Origin: Amycolatopsis nalaikhensis | GTDB lineage: Bacteria; Actinomycetota; Actinomycetes; Mycobacteriales; Pseudonocardiaceae | Length of the DNA: 64,000 bases | Direction: 5' to 3' | Assembly: GCF_030264295.1 (NCBI RefSeq) | Contig: NZ_CP127173.1 | Location: forward strand, 9,493,501-9,557,500 | In this document: piece by piece, positions 15,992-25,209 of the stretch | How positions within the stretch are numbered: position 1 is the first letter of the stretch | Layout of the letters: every line of letters begins with the position of its first letter | Notes under the pieces: model-generated | Database searches by the model: none | Told to the model about the DNA's origin: nothing | Seen by the model: the letters and a program-made list of their open reading frames with translations, nothing else | Translations under genes and position numbers: made by a program

Positions 15992-17044
15992 TCATCCCAC
16001 CGGAACCGCGGGCGCGTCCAGCAGGCTCCGGTCGCCGTCGTAACCGCCGGCCAGCGCGGCCGCCACGTCTTCGTGCGGCGGGCCCAGCCGGACGACGCTG
16101 ACTTCATCCAGCAGGCGGTAGTGCTCGTCGGCGAGCTCGACGTTCAGGGCGTCGAGATAGCCCCGCAAGTGGGCCGGGGTGCGGGGTCCGACGATGGGGA
16201 TCATCGACGTCCCGGCCCGGGCGGCACGCTGTCGCAGCCAGGCCAGGGCGACCTGGACCGGACCCGTCCCGGTCTTGTCGGCGACGGACAGGACCGCGTC
16301 GAGCACGGTGGTGCGCTGCCCGGTGCCCTCGACGTCCGTCGTCCCGGCCCGGGCACTGAGCCGCCCCTGCTCGCCCTGGCGGTACTTGCCGGTCAGCAGG
16401 CCGCCCGCCAGCGGGGAGTACAGCACGACGCCGAGCCCGTGGGCTTCGGCCATCGGCAGGAGCTCCCGCTCCGCGGCTCGCTCGGCGAGGCTGTATTCGG
16501 TCTGGATGCCGACCAGCGGCGAGCGCCCGCTCAGCTCGGAGCGGACCGCGGCGCCCGCGACCCGCCAGGCCGGGAAGTTCGACAGGCCGCCGTAGCGGAT
16601 CTTGCCCGCGCGGACCAGGTCCTCGAACCCGGCGAGGATCTCCGGGACCGGGGTGACGCCGTCGGGGAAGTGCGGCATGAAGACGTCCACGTAGTCGGTC
16701 TTCAACCGCCGCAGGCTCTCCTCGAGGGAGCGGATCATGGTCTTGCGGCTGTTGCCGGTGGTACCCGGCCGCACGTCCGGCCGCCGGGTCCCGCTGTACT
16801 TGGTGATCACCACGAAGTCGTCGCGCTCGCGGCCGAGGAGTTCGCCGAGCACGGTTTCGGCTTCGCCGTCCTGGTAGACGTTCGAGACGTCGAACGTGGT
16901 GCCGCCGGCGGCGACGAACGCCTCGAAGATCGCCTTGGCGCCCGCTACGCCCGCGGCGGTGGGCGCCGAGCCGAAGTTGGCCGTGCCGAGCACGTACTCC
17001 GAAACCCGCAAGCCGCTCTGCCGCCCGAATGTCTGATAACGCAA
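15992..17044 (-). CDS. Aldo/keto reductase
   Basis: 350 residues from a TTG with GAGGAG a few bases upstream. The TIM-barrel family signature is present: Asp and Tyr in FDVSNVYQDGEAE, Lys in VITKYSG and His in VFMPHFPD make the catalytic tetrad. The GTGNSRKTMIRSLEESL region is typical. It reduces aldehydes or ketones with NADPH. It is divergent from the TetR at 17112 across a small palindrome, so probably repressed by it. Confidence 0.87.
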   Translation of the reverse strand: MRYQTFGRQSGLRVSEYVLGTANFGSAPTAAGVAGAKAIFEAFVAAGGTTFDVSNVYQDGEAETVLGELLGRERDDFVVITKYSGTRRPDVRPGTTGNSRKTMIRSLEESLRRLKTDYVDVFMPHFPDGVTPVPEILAGFEDLVRAGKIRYGGLSNFPAWRVAGAAVRSELSGRSPLVGIQTEYSLAERAAERELLPMAEAHGLGVVLYSPLAGGLLTGKYRQGEQGRLSARAGTTDVEGTGQRTTVLDAVLSVADKTGTGPVQVALAWLRQRAARAGTSMIPIVGPRTPAHLRGYLDALNVELADEHYRLLDEVSVVRLGPPHEDVAAALAGGYDGDRSLLDAPAVPVG

Positions 17045-17091
17045 GGGATCTCCTCGAAGCACGTGGGGTATGGTTCGGACGTTACCACAAA

Positions 17092-17111
17092 AAACGAATG
17101 GTCATTCTTTT
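17092..17111. promoter_or_regulatory. TetR operator between the aldo-keto reductase and TetR
   Basis: AAA-C-GAATG-GT-CATTC-T-TTT is a 20-bp palindrome with one mispair, ending directly at the TetR start codon. It lies in an unusually AT-rich divergent promoter. Confidence 0.65.
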
Positions 17112-17648
17112 ATGCCGAGAGTCACCCAGGCGCACCTCGACGCGCGCCGTCAGCAGATCCTCGACGCGGCCCGCGCCCGCTTCGCCACGCACGGCTTCGC
17201 GCGGACGTCGATGACCGACCTCGTCGAGGCTTCCGGCCTTTCCGTCGGCGCGATCTACCGCTACTTCAAGGGGAAGGACGAGATCGTCACCGCCATCTGC
17301 GAGCAGGTCGGGCACTCGCTCCCCGCGGAGCTGACGGCCGGGTCCGTGCACGACTTTCTCGAGCACATCCGCACTTCGGCCCGCGAGGACGACCACGCCC
17401 GCCTGGTCGCCCAGATCTACGCCGAGGCCGCCGTGTCGCCACCCCTCGCCGAGCTGGTCCGGCGGCAGCTCGACGACCTGCGCACCGCGGTCGCCGCCCT
17501 GCTGCCCGGCCGCGAGCCCGCCGAAGCGGAACGGATCGCCGAAGCGTTCGTGAGCCTCTGCATGGGCTACAACCAGCAGCTCGCCGTCCGCGGCGACCTC
17601 GACCCGGCGCCCTTCACCGCGGCCCTGGTGGCGATCATCGGGTCGTGA
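17112..17648 (+). CDS. TetR-family regulator of the aldo-keto reductase
   Basis: 178 residues starting MPRVTQAHLDARRQQIL, with HTH LSVGAIYRYFKGKDEIV. An in-frame ATG at 17070 would include the operator and is not used. Divergent from the aldo-keto reductase. Leaderless or nearly leaderless translation is possible because the operator touches the start codon. Confidence 0.85.
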   Translation: MPRVTQAHLDARRQQILDAARARFATHGFARTSMTDLVEASGLSVGAIYRYFKGKDEIVTAICEQVGHSLPAELTAGSVHDFLEHIRTSAREDDHARLVAQIYAEAAVSPPLAELVRRQLDDLRTAVAALLPGREPAEAERIAEAFVSLCMGYNQQLAVRGDLDPAPFTAALVAIIGS

Positions 17649-17652
17649 CGGC

Positions 17653-18260
17653 TCAGAACGCGGGCGGCTGACCGCCGAGCGCCCGCAGGACGGTCGTGAC
17701 CAGCAGGTTGGTGCGGGCCGTCACGTCGTCGGCGGCCCCGGCGAGTTCCGGGCGCCGGCCGGGGTGTGGTGGACCGCGTCGAAGATCGCCAGGTAGAGGC
17801 GCAGGCACCACGCGGGGTTCTCCGCCGTGATCGCGCCCGCGGCGTGCAGGCGGGCGAACAGCTGCTCGGCGCGCTCCTGAACCTCGGCGCTCAGGTGGGA
17901 ATCGCGGCCGGGCAACGCGGAGACCACGGCGTCCAGCACCGAGCGGTTGCCGAGCTTGAGCTCCATCACGCGCTCCGTGACGCGGTACAGGGCGACGAGC
18001 GGCGGCGCCGTGTCGACCTTCGCCTCTTGGAGCGCGCGCAGGTACTGGTCGTCGAGCTGGGCGCACAGGGTCTCGAGCAAGGTCTTCCGGGACGCGAACC
18101 TGCGGTGGACCGTCGCGCGGCCCACGCCCGCCTCGTCCGCGATGCGCTCCATGGACGCGGTCGGGTCGTCGGCGAGGACGACCCGGGCGGCTTCCAGGAT
18201 GCGGGCGACGCTCCGCTCGGCGTCCGCTCGGACCGGGCGGGACGGGACGGACGCGCTCAT
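17653..18260 (-). pseudogene. TetR-family regulator with a one-base frameshift near its C-terminus
   Basis: The ATG at 18260 opens a TetR protein with HTH VGRATVHRRFASRKTLL and a normal ligand domain as far as FDAVHHTPAGA. After that the frame ends at 17721 with an unusual tail (RNSPGPPTT). In the next frame the sequence continues as ELAGAADDVTARTN and ends at 17653 in a TetR-like LLVTTVLRALGG. One extra G in the CCCGGAACTC run (about 17748) would join them into about 202 residues. It is divergent from the SDR at 18401. A base-call error is as likely as a real mutation; the DNA-binding part is intact either way. Confidence 0.7.
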
Positions 18261-18400
18261 CTGACCTCCTCGAGATCACTCAGCTTAACGAACAGCGTAG
18301 TCGAAACATCGGAATTCCACCTGTTGACAGAAGTGAGACTTTGCTGTTTCGTTTGTTGAGTCAACGGCTACTTGACCGTCCACATCAGGAGGCAGGGAAC
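18261..18400. promoter_or_regulatory. Divergent TetR/SDR promoter region
   Basis: TTGACA at 18324-18329 is a good -35 box for the SDR; the -10 is weak. AACGAACAGC near 18284 and GCTGTTTCGTT near 18343 are inverted copies differing by one base and may be paired operator halves. The stretch is less GC-rich than the genes around it. Confidence 0.45.
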
Positions 18401-19198
18401 ATGGATCTTCAGCTCGCCGGGAAGCGCGTGCTCGTGACCGGGGCCAGCAAGGGCATCGGCCTGGCCATCGTGCGTTCCTTCGTCGCGGAAGGGGCGTCCG
18501 TGACCGCCGTGTCGCGGCGGAGCACGCCCGAACTGGAGGCGACCGGCGCGACGTTCGTGGCCGCCGACCTGGCCGAGCCCGACGGGCCCTGGCGCGTGGT
18601 CGAGCAGGTCCTCGCGGCCGACCCCCGGCTCGACGTGCTGGTGAACAACGCGGGCGGCGGCGACCTGCCGGAAGGGTCCCTCGGCAACGTCCTCGAGGGC
18701 GGGGACGACATCTGGCTGGACGTCTTCGAGCTGAACTTCCACTCCGCCGTGCGCGTCACGCGAGCCGCGCTGCCCGCGTTGCTCGAAGCGCGGGGCGCCA
18801 TCGTGAACATCACCTCCGACACCGCGCGGCGCATCGGCGCTCCCGGCAGCACTCCCCTGCCGTACGCGGTGTCCAAGGCCGCGCTGAGGACGTTCTCGCG
18901 CGGGCTCGCCGAGCGCGTGGGCCCGGACGGGGTGCGGGTCAACACCGTCTCGCCGTCGGCGACGCGGACTCACCTGCTCGCGGGCGAAGGCGGCTACCTC
19001 TCCCAGCTGGCGGACGCGATCGGGGTCGAGCACTCGGCCGTGCTGGCGGGGTTGCCGAAGGACCTTGGCATGCTGACCGGCCGCCTGATCGAGCCGGACG
19101 AGATCGCCCGCGCCGTCCTGCTGCTGTCCTCCCCCGCCATGCCGAGCGTGATCGGCGCGGACTGGGCCGTGGACGCCGGTTCCGTCAAGGTCGCTTAG
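18401..19198 (+). CDS. Short-chain dehydrogenase/reductase
   Basis: 265 residues. TGASKGIG, NNAGGGD, the Ser in NITSDTA and Y-A-V-S-K give the SDR cofactor and catalytic motifs. AGGAGG sits 9 nt before the ATG. The C-terminal GADWAVDAGSVK end is typical of oxidoreductases of the FabG-like group. Divergent from the frameshifted TetR; a metallo-beta-lactamase gene follows 59 bp downstream on the same strand. Confidence 0.87.
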   Translation: MDLQLAGKRVLVTGASKGIGLAIVRSFVAEGASVTAVSRRSTPELEATGATFVAADLAEPDGPWRVVEQVLAADPRLDVLVNNAGGGDLPEGSLGNVLEGGDDIWLDVFELNFHSAVRVTRAALPALLEARGAIVNITSDTARRIGAPGSTPLPYAVSKAALRTFSRGLAERVGPDGVRVNTVSPSATRTHLLAGEGGYLSQLADAIGVEHSAVLAGLPKDLGMLTGRLIEPDEIARAVLLLSSPAMPSVIGADWAVDAGSVKVA

Positions 19199-19257
19199 GC
19201 GCCCTGGCTCGGGCACCATCGGAGGAACCGCGGGAGCCCGCCCCGGGAACGAGACCG

Positions 19258-20064
19258 ATGCGGATCGGCGACATCACCATCCATCCGTTCAGCGACGGCA
19301 CGTTCCGGGCGTCGCCCGCCTACTTCGGCGAGCACGTCCGGCCCGAGGGGCACGAGCACCTGTTCCAGCCGCGCGACGGGATGGCGTGGCTGCCCATCGG
19401 CTGCTTCCTCGTCCGCACCGGGGACCGGACCGTGCTCGTCGACGCGGGCATGGGTCCCGCGCTGGACGACGGCGGGCCACCGCGGCTCCTCGTCGGCGGG
19501 CAGCTGCCGGCCGGGCTCCGCGCGGCCGGGGTCTCCCCCGCCGACATCACCGACGTCGTGTGCACGCACCTGCACGTCGACCACTGCGGCTGGCTCTACG
19601 ACACGAACGCCGAGCCGGTGTTCCCCCGGGCCACGATCCGGTTCGGCACCGGCGACTGGGACCACTTCGTCGTGGGGCCGGCGAAACTGGCCGGCCACAT
19701 CCGCCGGGGCCTGCTCGCCGGGCGCGAGCGCGACCGCGTCCGGCTCGTCGACCGGGACACCACGATCGCGCCCGGCCTCTCGCTGACGCTGACGCCCGGG
19801 CACACGCCGGGTCACCTCTGCCTCGTCGTCTCCTCGGCGGGACGGCGGGCCCTGCTGCTCGGCGACGCGATCACCTGCCCGGTCCAGCTCGACGAGCCCA
19901 GCTGGCAGTCGATGGCCGACGTCGACCCCGCCCTCGCGCGGCGGGTCCGCGAAAGCCTCTTCCGCGAACTGGAGGACGAGGCCACCACCGGCGTCGGCGC
20001 GCACTTCCCGGAGCTGGCGTTCGGCCGCGTGCTCACCGGGCAGGGTCGCAGCTGGCACACCTGA
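19258..20064 (+). CDS. Metallo-beta-lactamase-fold hydrolase (quorum-quenching lactonase-like)
   Basis: 268 residues. The zinc motif HLHVDH (about 102-107, in VCTHLHVDHCGW) is complete, and LTPGHTPGHLCLVV and LLLGDAITCP supply the later ligands. Overall arrangement resembles AiiA/PPH-type lactonases, but substrate specificity cannot be read. Likely cotranscribed with the SDR upstream. Confidence 0.83.
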   Translation: MRIGDITIHPFSDGTFRASPAYFGEHVRPEGHEHLFQPRDGMAWLPIGCFLVRTGDRTVLVDAGMGPALDDGGPPRLLVGGQLPAGLRAAGVSPADITDVVCTHLHVDHCGWLYDTNAEPVFPRATIRFGTGDWDHFVVGPAKLAGHIRRGLLAGRERDRVRLVDRDTTIAPGLSLTLTPGHTPGHLCLVVSSAGRRALLLGDAITCPVQLDEPSWQSMADVDPALARRVRESLFRELEDEATTGVGAHFPELAFGRVLTGQGRSWHT

Positions 20065-20071
20065 CGGCCGC

Positions 20072-20689
20072 TCAGGACGGCTCGATTCCCGCGATCCGCA
20101 GCCACACCACCTCGCAGGTTTCAGCGGCCTGGTCGAGCGCCTCGAGCGACACCGCCGACGCGTGGTAGAACGTCCGCTCGACCATCCAGCACACCGCGCC
20201 CGCGAGGGCCGGGGCGCCGTCGGGCCCGTCGTGGGACGGCACCCCGGCGCGGACCAGGATCGCCGCGATCGCGTCGATGAAGATGTCCGCGGTCTCCGTC
20301 CACAACGCGCCGATCTCGGGGATGGTCGAAGCCTGGTCGATCGCGACGCGCATGATCAGGCCGTGCTCGCGCCAGTGGTCGCGGGTGCGGCGCATGGCCG
20401 TCGCGATCGCGTCGCGCGGTTCCGCGGGGTCGTCCGCCGCCGCGCGGGACTTCTCGCGCAGTGCCTCGATCATTCTGGCGAAGAGCGCGACCAAGGCCTC
20501 CTGCTTGGAGCTGAAGTAGAAGTACGTCGACGCGCGGGAGAGCCCGGCGCGTTCGGCGATGTCGTTGGTCGTGAGCGCGTCGAAGCTCTTGACCGCCAGC
20601 AGGTCTTCGAGCACCTCGAGGATCTTCTGCTCGCGCAGGTCCCCTTTGGACGGCGCACCGGACCGCCGCCGGACCGCCTTGCCGGGCAT
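20072..20689 (-). CDS. TetR-family regulator, EthR-like
   Basis: 205 residues from the ATG at 20689 (GGGGAG just upstream; a GTG at 20719 is possible). The HTH stretch LSRASTYFYFSSKQEALVAL matches the EthR subgroup, which pairs with Baeyer-Villiger or similar oxidoreductases. It lies 45 bp downstream of an SDR on the same strand, probably one operon. Confidence 0.85.
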   Translation of the reverse strand: MPGKAVRRRSGAPSKGDLREQKILEVLEDLLAVKSFDALTTNDIAERAGLSRASTYFYFSSKQEALVALFARMIEALREKSRAAADDPAEPRDAIATAMRRTRDHWREHGLIMRVAIDQASTIPEIGALWTETADIFIDAIAAILVRAGVPSHDGPDGAPALAGAVCWMVERTFYHASAVSLEALDQAAETCEVVWLRIAGIEPS

Positions 20690-20734
20690 CGCCTCTCCCC
20701 TTCCGTCGGTACCGCTCACGATGCCACCCGTGAG

Positions 20735-21592
20735 TCAGTTCGTGGCGATCTGGTGCCCGTCCGGGAAGTCCGTCGACCGCGACAGCGCTTCCCACGCCTC
20801 GATGTCCGCGGCCACCGCGGCCCGGCCGCTCGCGACGAGCCGCAGCGCGTCCGAGCCGAGCACGAGGTGCACCGGCGGCTTCTCCGCCTCGATCACCTCG
20901 AGCACGGCTTCGGCGGCCTTGGCGGGGTTGCCGAGCTGGTTGCCGCTGGCGGCCTGCCGGGCCGCGCGGATCGGCTCGAACAGCTCGTCGTAGTCCGCGA
21001 TCGACCGGTCGCTGCGGACCATCGAGCGGCCCGCCCAGTCCGTCCGGAACGAGCCGGGCTCGATGATCGTCACCCGCACCCCGAACCCGGCGACCTCTTT
21101 GGACAGTGTCTCCAGCATGCCCTCCACCGCGTACTTGCTGCCGCAGTAGTACGCGAGCCCGGGCACGGTCATCAGCCCGCCCATCGAGCTGACGGCGAAG
21201 ATGTGCCCCGAGCGCCGCTTCCGCATGCCCGGCAGGACGGCGTGGACGGTGGCCGCCACGCCGAAGACGTTGACGTCGAACTGCGCGCGCAGCTCGGCCA
21301 TCGGGGACTCCTCGAACACGCCCTCGTGCCCGTAGCCGGCGTTGGCGATCAGGACGTCGATCGGGCCGACGGTGCGCTCGACCTCGGCGACCACGGCGAA
21401 GACCGCCTCGTCGTCGGTGACGTCGAGCTGCCGGGCGTGGGCGCGGCCGGGCGCGAGCGCCTCGAACTTCTCCAGGTCTTCGGGCTTGCGGACGGTGCCG
21501 ACGACGGTGTGCCCGGCCGCCAATGCGCCTTCGGCGAAGGCGCGGCCGAGGCCGCTGCTGGCCCCGGTGATCAGGAAGGTTCGCTTCGTCAT
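20735..21592 (-). CDS. Short-chain dehydrogenase/reductase
   Basis: 285 residues from ATG 21592 with GAGG upstream. TGASSGLG, ANAGYG, the Ser in AVSSMGG and YYCGSK supply cofactor and catalytic motifs. The EPGSFRTDWAG stretch marks the same SDR subfamily as the gene at 14043. Followed by the EthR-like regulator. Confidence 0.87.
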   Translation of the reverse strand: MTKRTFLITGASSGLGRAFAEGALAAGHTVVGTVRKPEDLEKFEALAPGRAHARQLDVTDDEAVFAVVAEVERTVGPIDVLIANAGYGHEGVFEESPMAELRAQFDVNVFGVAATVHAVLPGMRKRRSGHIFAVSSMGGLMTVPGLAYYCGSKYAVEGMLETLSKEVAGFGVRVTIIEPGSFRTDWAGRSMVRSDRSIADYDELFEPIRAARQAASGNQLGNPAKAAEAVLEVIEAEKPPVHLVLGSDALRLVASGRAAVAADIEAWEALSRSTDFPDGHQIATN

Positions 21593-21623
21593 GCCCTCGA
21601 CTCTACGCCTTGTCGAGAAAATT

Positions 21624-22685
21624 CTACACTGTGTCGACGATCGCGTTGCCGAGGTTCTCCACCGCGAGGTACGGGTTGAGGTGCGGGTGCCTGCTGCCGA
21701 CAGCGACGTCCCTCCAGAAGCGCTGCAGGACGTTCGCCGTCGCGAAACCACTCGAACCGTGCAGGTCGAGCATCCGCTCGACGGCGTTCCGGCAGTCCCG
21801 CCCGGCGTCGGCGAGGGCCATGCGCAGCCGCGGACCGTCCACAGGGGACAACTCGGCCGCGCTCGCCTCGCGGGCGACGTCGAGCATCGTCTTCTCGGCG
21901 CGGTCCACGAGGTAGGTGGCCTCCGCCAGCCAATGACGGGCCCCCGGCGACTCGCCCATGCGCTCGTACGCGGTCATGAACGGCTTGCGGTCCGAGGCGA
22001 ACATCGCGGTGACGGCGTCGAGCGCGCCTCGGGCGGCGCCCACCACCGGGCCGAGCACCGTGGTGGCGTACAGCATCGCGTCCGTCAGGGGGAAGGGTGA
22101 CGCCGCCGCGATCCGCGCGGCGGGTACCAGGACGCCGTCCGCGACCAGGGTGTGGCTGCCGGTGCCGCGCATGCCCGCCACGTCCCAGGCCCGTTCGACG
22201 ACGAGGTCGGCCGTCGGCACCACCGCGAACGAGAACTCGCCGTCGACCAGCACCGCGAGCGTGGCCCAGACCGCGTCTTCACAGCCCGAGACGTTCGGCC
22301 AGCGGCCGGTGACGCGCACCCCGTCCGGCACCCGCTCGCCCCGCGCGCCCGGCACTCCCGAGCCGCAGAAGAGCGCGTCCGGATCGGCGAAGAAGTCCGG
22401 CGTCGCGGAACCGGTGAAGGTGCGGGCGGCGAGGTTCTTGGACGTCACGCAGGTCCCGGCGATCCACGCGGTGGAGGGGCAGGCCCGGCCGAGGCCGGTC
22501 AGCCGTCGCGCGATGGTCTCGGCGTCCGCCCATTCCCCGCCGTGCTCTTGCGGGGTCCGCCAGGCGAAGACGCCGTCCTCGCGCAGGGCGGCCAAGCCTT
22601 CAGCCGCCGGTCGCGCGTTCTGCTCGGCTTTCGCGGCGTGGGCGCGCAGGACGTCCGTGGTCCCGGGGTTCGCGTATTCGATCAC
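21624..22685 (-). CDS. Acyl-CoA dehydrogenase-fold flavoprotein (flavin-dependent monooxygenase/HsaA-like group)
   Basis: 353 residues from a GTG at 22685. The helical N-domain (FAWRTPQEHGG, then CPSTAWIAGTC) and the beta-domain DVAGMRGTGSHTLV pattern belong to the two-component monooxygenase/acyl-CoA dehydrogenase group. The usual catalytic Glu of true acyl-CoA dehydrogenases is not evident. It would need reduced FMN or FAD from a separate reductase, which is not nearby. Divergent from the AraC regulator at 22774, a likely activator. Confidence 0.75.
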   Translation of the reverse strand: MIEYANPGTTDVLRAHAAKAEQNARPAAEGLAALREDGVFAWRTPQEHGGEWADAETIARRLTGLGRACPSTAWIAGTCVTSKNLAARTFTGSATPDFFADPDALFCGSGVPGARGERVPDGVRVTGRWPNVSGCEDAVWATLAVLVDGEFSFAVVPTADLVVERAWDVAGMRGTGSHTLVADGVLVPAARIAAASPFPLTDAMLYATTVLGPVVGAARGALDAVTAMFASDRKPFMTAYERMGESPGARHWLAEATYLVDRAEKTMLDVAREASAAELSPVDGPRLRMALADAGRDCRNAVERMLDLHGSSGFATANVLQRFWRDVAVGSRHPHLNPYLAVENLGNAIVDTV

Positions 22686-22773
22686 TCCACCGACCCAAGC
22701 ACCGGCCGCGCGCGGGGTGCCATGCGCGAGCGGCACCGGTTCATACGCGGCTGTGCGCCGGTAGCATCGCCGG

Positions 22774-23679
22774 GTGGACCTGATCAGCGAGGTGATCCGC
22801 ACCGTGCGGGTCGGGAGCGCCGGCGCGCGCCTGATCAGGAACCCGGCCTCCGCGGGCCTCCGGTTCGCCGCGTTCGACGGCAGCGGGTTCCACATCATCA
22901 CGCGCGGCACCTGCTGGCTGATCGGCCACGACGAGCCCGTCGCCCTGCGGCCGGGCGACATCGTGCTCACCTCGTCGGGCGCCGAGCACGGGCTCAGCCC
23001 GGTCCCCCGCGCGCTGGCGGACATCCCGCTTTTCGAGCCGGGCGCGGACCTGCCCGTCTCGGAACCCGCGTCGTTCGAGTTCCTGTGCGGGGCCTACCGG
23101 CTCGACCACGGCACCGCTCCCCAGTACCTGCGCGCGCTGCCCGACCTCATCGCGCTGTCGCCGGACTACGACCGCCACCCGGAGCTGCGGTCGCTGATCG
23201 ACCTCCTCGTCGCCGACGTCGCCGCGGACCGGCCGGGCTCCGGCGCGACGCGGCGGGCGCTGCTGGACCTGGTCCTCGTCCAGGTCCTCCGCCAGTGGCA
23301 CGAGTGGGACGGCTCGGCCGGGTGGCCGGCGGTGGCCGACCCGGGGATCGCGGCCGCGCTGCGCGAGATCCACGAAAACCCGCACCGGCCGTGGACGGTG
23401 GGGCGGCTGAGCGAGGTCGCGGGCCTGCCCCGCACCGCCTTCTCCCGGCTGTTCACCACCGCGGTGGGCCGGCCGCCGATGAGCTACCTGACCGGCTGGC
23501 GGCTCGCCCGGGCCGCCCGGCTGCTCCGCGAAACCGACGCCTCGCTGGCGAGCATCGCCCCGAAGGTGGGTTACTCGACCGAGTTCGCCTTCTCGGCGGC
23601 CTTCCGCCGCGAGTACGGCGTGTCGCCGGGGCGGTTCCGGACTGCGCCGCCCACGCTGACCGGCGCCGACGTCCGCTGA
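22774..23679 (+). CDS. AraC-family transcriptional regulator with N-terminal cupin
   Basis: 301 residues, GTG start. Residues 1-190 form an AraC-type cupin ligand domain (ITRGTCWLIGHDEPVALRPG). The C-terminal double HTH spans about 200-295, with the closing motif VGYSTEFAFSAAFRREYG. Divergent from the acyl-CoA dehydrogenase-like gene, so probably its activator. Confidence 0.88.
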   Translation: MDLISEVIRTVRVGSAGARLIRNPASAGLRFAAFDGSGFHIITRGTCWLIGHDEPVALRPGDIVLTSSGAEHGLSPVPRALADIPLFEPGADLPVSEPASFEFLCGAYRLDHGTAPQYLRALPDLIALSPDYDRHPELRSLIDLLVADVAADRPGSGATRRALLDLVLVQVLRQWHEWDGSAGWPAVADPGIAAALREIHENPHRPWTVGRLSEVAGLPRTAFSRLFTTAVGRPPMSYLTGWRLARAARLLRETDASLASIAPKVGYSTEFAFSAAFRREYGVSPGRFRTAPPTLTGADVR

Positions 23680-23982
23680 CCGCAATGCGTTTGTCGCGAG
23701 CTCACGGCCGCGGTTAGGCTGCGGTCGTGCCCCTCACCGTCCGTTTCGCCCGTGGCCGCCGGCCGCGCGGCTGCCAGGCGCCCGCGCGGCGCGTGCGCGG
23801 ACGCCGGGTGCGGTACGCGATCGGCGCCGAGGCGGGCCAGGTCGACGGGATGCGATGGCAGCGTGCGCCGCACGTCGCGAGGGAGCACCGGCTGACCCGG
23901 TGAGCCCGCGTGTTCGTGCGCTCCGGTGAACCCCGACCAGCCACGAACCACCCGGGACGTCCCGGGTCAGGAGCACATCGCC
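23680..23982. other. 303-bp spacer before trpB; no certain gene
   Basis: The only candidate is a 58-codon GTG frame (23727-23903) that is Arg-rich, has one Trp and no convincing ribosome site. I do not call it. No Trp-codon run of an attenuator was seen. The 3' end holds the palindrome at 23950-23967. Confidence 0.4.
23950..23967. promoter_or_regulatory. 18-bp perfect palindrome before trpB
   Basis: ACCCGGGACGTCCCGGGT is its own complement and ends 2 bp before the AGGAG of trpB. It could be a repressor site or an RNA stem next to the ribosome site. Confidence 0.5.
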
Positions 23983-25209
23983 ATGCCGCACTTCTTCTTC
24001 CCGGCCGCGCCGGGCGGTCTTCCCGATGTCCGGGGGTACTTCGGTGCCTTCGGCGGCCAGTTCGTCCCCCAGGCGCTCGTCGCCGCCATCGACCAAGTCG
24101 CCGCCGAGTACGAGCGGGCGAAAGACGATCCGGCCTTCGTCGCCCGGTTCGAGGACCTGCTCGCCCACTACGTCGGGCGCCCCAGCGCGCTCACCGAAGT
24201 CCCGCGCTTCGCCGCGCACGCCGGTGGCGCGCGCGTGTTCCTCAAGCGCGAAGACCTCAACCACACCGGCTCGCACAAGGTGAACAACGCGCTCGGCCAG
24301 GCACTGCTCGCCCAGCGGATGGGCAAGACCCGCGTCATCGCCGAAACCGGCGCGGGCTCGCACGGCGTCGCGACGGCCACCGCGTGCGCGCTGACCGGCC
24401 TCGCCTGCACCGTCTACATGGGAGAGACCGACATGCGGCGCCAGTCGGTCAACGTGGCGCGGATGGAGCTGCTGGGCGCCGAAGTCGTCCCGGTGACGTC
24501 GGGTTCACGCACCCTCAAGGACGCCATCAACGAGACGTTCCGCGACTGGGTCGCCCGCGTCGAGGACACGCACTACCTGTTCGGGACGGTCGCCGGGCCG
24601 CACCCGTTCCCGGCCATGATCCGCGACTTCCAGCGCGTCATCGGCGTCGAAGCCCGCCGCCAGCTCCTGGCGCGGACCGGGCGGCTGCCCGACGCCGCAA
24701 TCGCTTGCGTGGGCGGCGGATCCAACGCGATCGGGCTGTTCCACGCGTTCCTCGACGACCCCGGCGTGCGGCTGATCGGCTGCGAGGCCGCCGGGCACGG
24801 TGTCGACAGCGGGGAGCACGCGGCGTCGCTTTCGGCGGGCGATCCGGGTTTCCTGCACGGCTCGCGGTCGTACGTCCTGCAGGACGACGAAGGCCAGATC
24901 CTGGAGGCGTGGTCGATCTCGGCCGGACTGGACTACCCCGGCGTCGGCCCGGAACACGCGCACCTGCACGACTCGGGCCGCGCCGAGTACCGCCCGGTGA
25001 CCGACGACGAGGCGATGCGGGCGTTCCGGCTGCTCGCCGCGACGGAGGGCATCGTCCCGGCGATCGAGAGCGCGCACGCGCTGGCGGGCGCGTTGCGGGT
25101 CGGCGCCGAGCTGGGCCCGGAGGCGGTCCTGCTGGTGAACCTGTCCGGACGCGGCGACAAGGACCTCGACACGGCCGCCGTCCACTTCGGACTGGAGGGC
25201 ACGCGATGA
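23983..25209 (+). CDS. trpB: Tryptophan synthase beta chain
   Basis: 408 residues. It opens with the TrpB1 pattern (GYFGAFGGQFVP), has the PLP lysine in HTGSHKVNNALGQ, the GAGSHGVATAT loop and the phosphate-binding GGGSNAIG. It condenses indole with serine in the alpha2beta2 complex. ATG 23983 with AGGAG is chosen over an upstream ATG at 23926, which would place the palindrome inside the coding region. Only trpA follows; no trpE, trpD or trpC is in the window, so this is a separate trpBA pair and possibly a second copy. Confidence 0.95.
   Translation: MPHFFFPAAPGGLPDVRGYFGAFGGQFVPQALVAAIDQVAAEYERAKDDPAFVARFEDLLAHYVGRPSALTEVPRFAAHAGGARVFLKREDLNHTGSHKVNNALGQALLAQRMGKTRVIAETGAGSHGVATATACALTGLACTVYMGETDMRRQSVNVARMELLGAEVVPVTSGSRTLKDAINETFRDWVARVEDTHYLFGTVAGPHPFPAMIRDFQRVIGVEARRQLLARTGRLPDAAIACVGGGSNAIGLFHAFLDDPGVRLIGCEAAGHGVDSGEHAASLSAGDPGFLHGSRSYVLQDDEGQILEAWSISAGLDYPGVGPEHAHLHDSGRAEYRPVTDDEAMRAFRLLAATEGIVPAIESAHALAGALRVGAELGPEAVLLVNLSGRGDKDLDTAAVHFGLEGTR

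Noticed and set aside
23727..23903. 58-codon ORF before trpB, possible trp leader peptide
   Set aside because: One Trp codon only, Arg-rich composition, no ribosome site and no attenuator-type paired stems with a Trp run.
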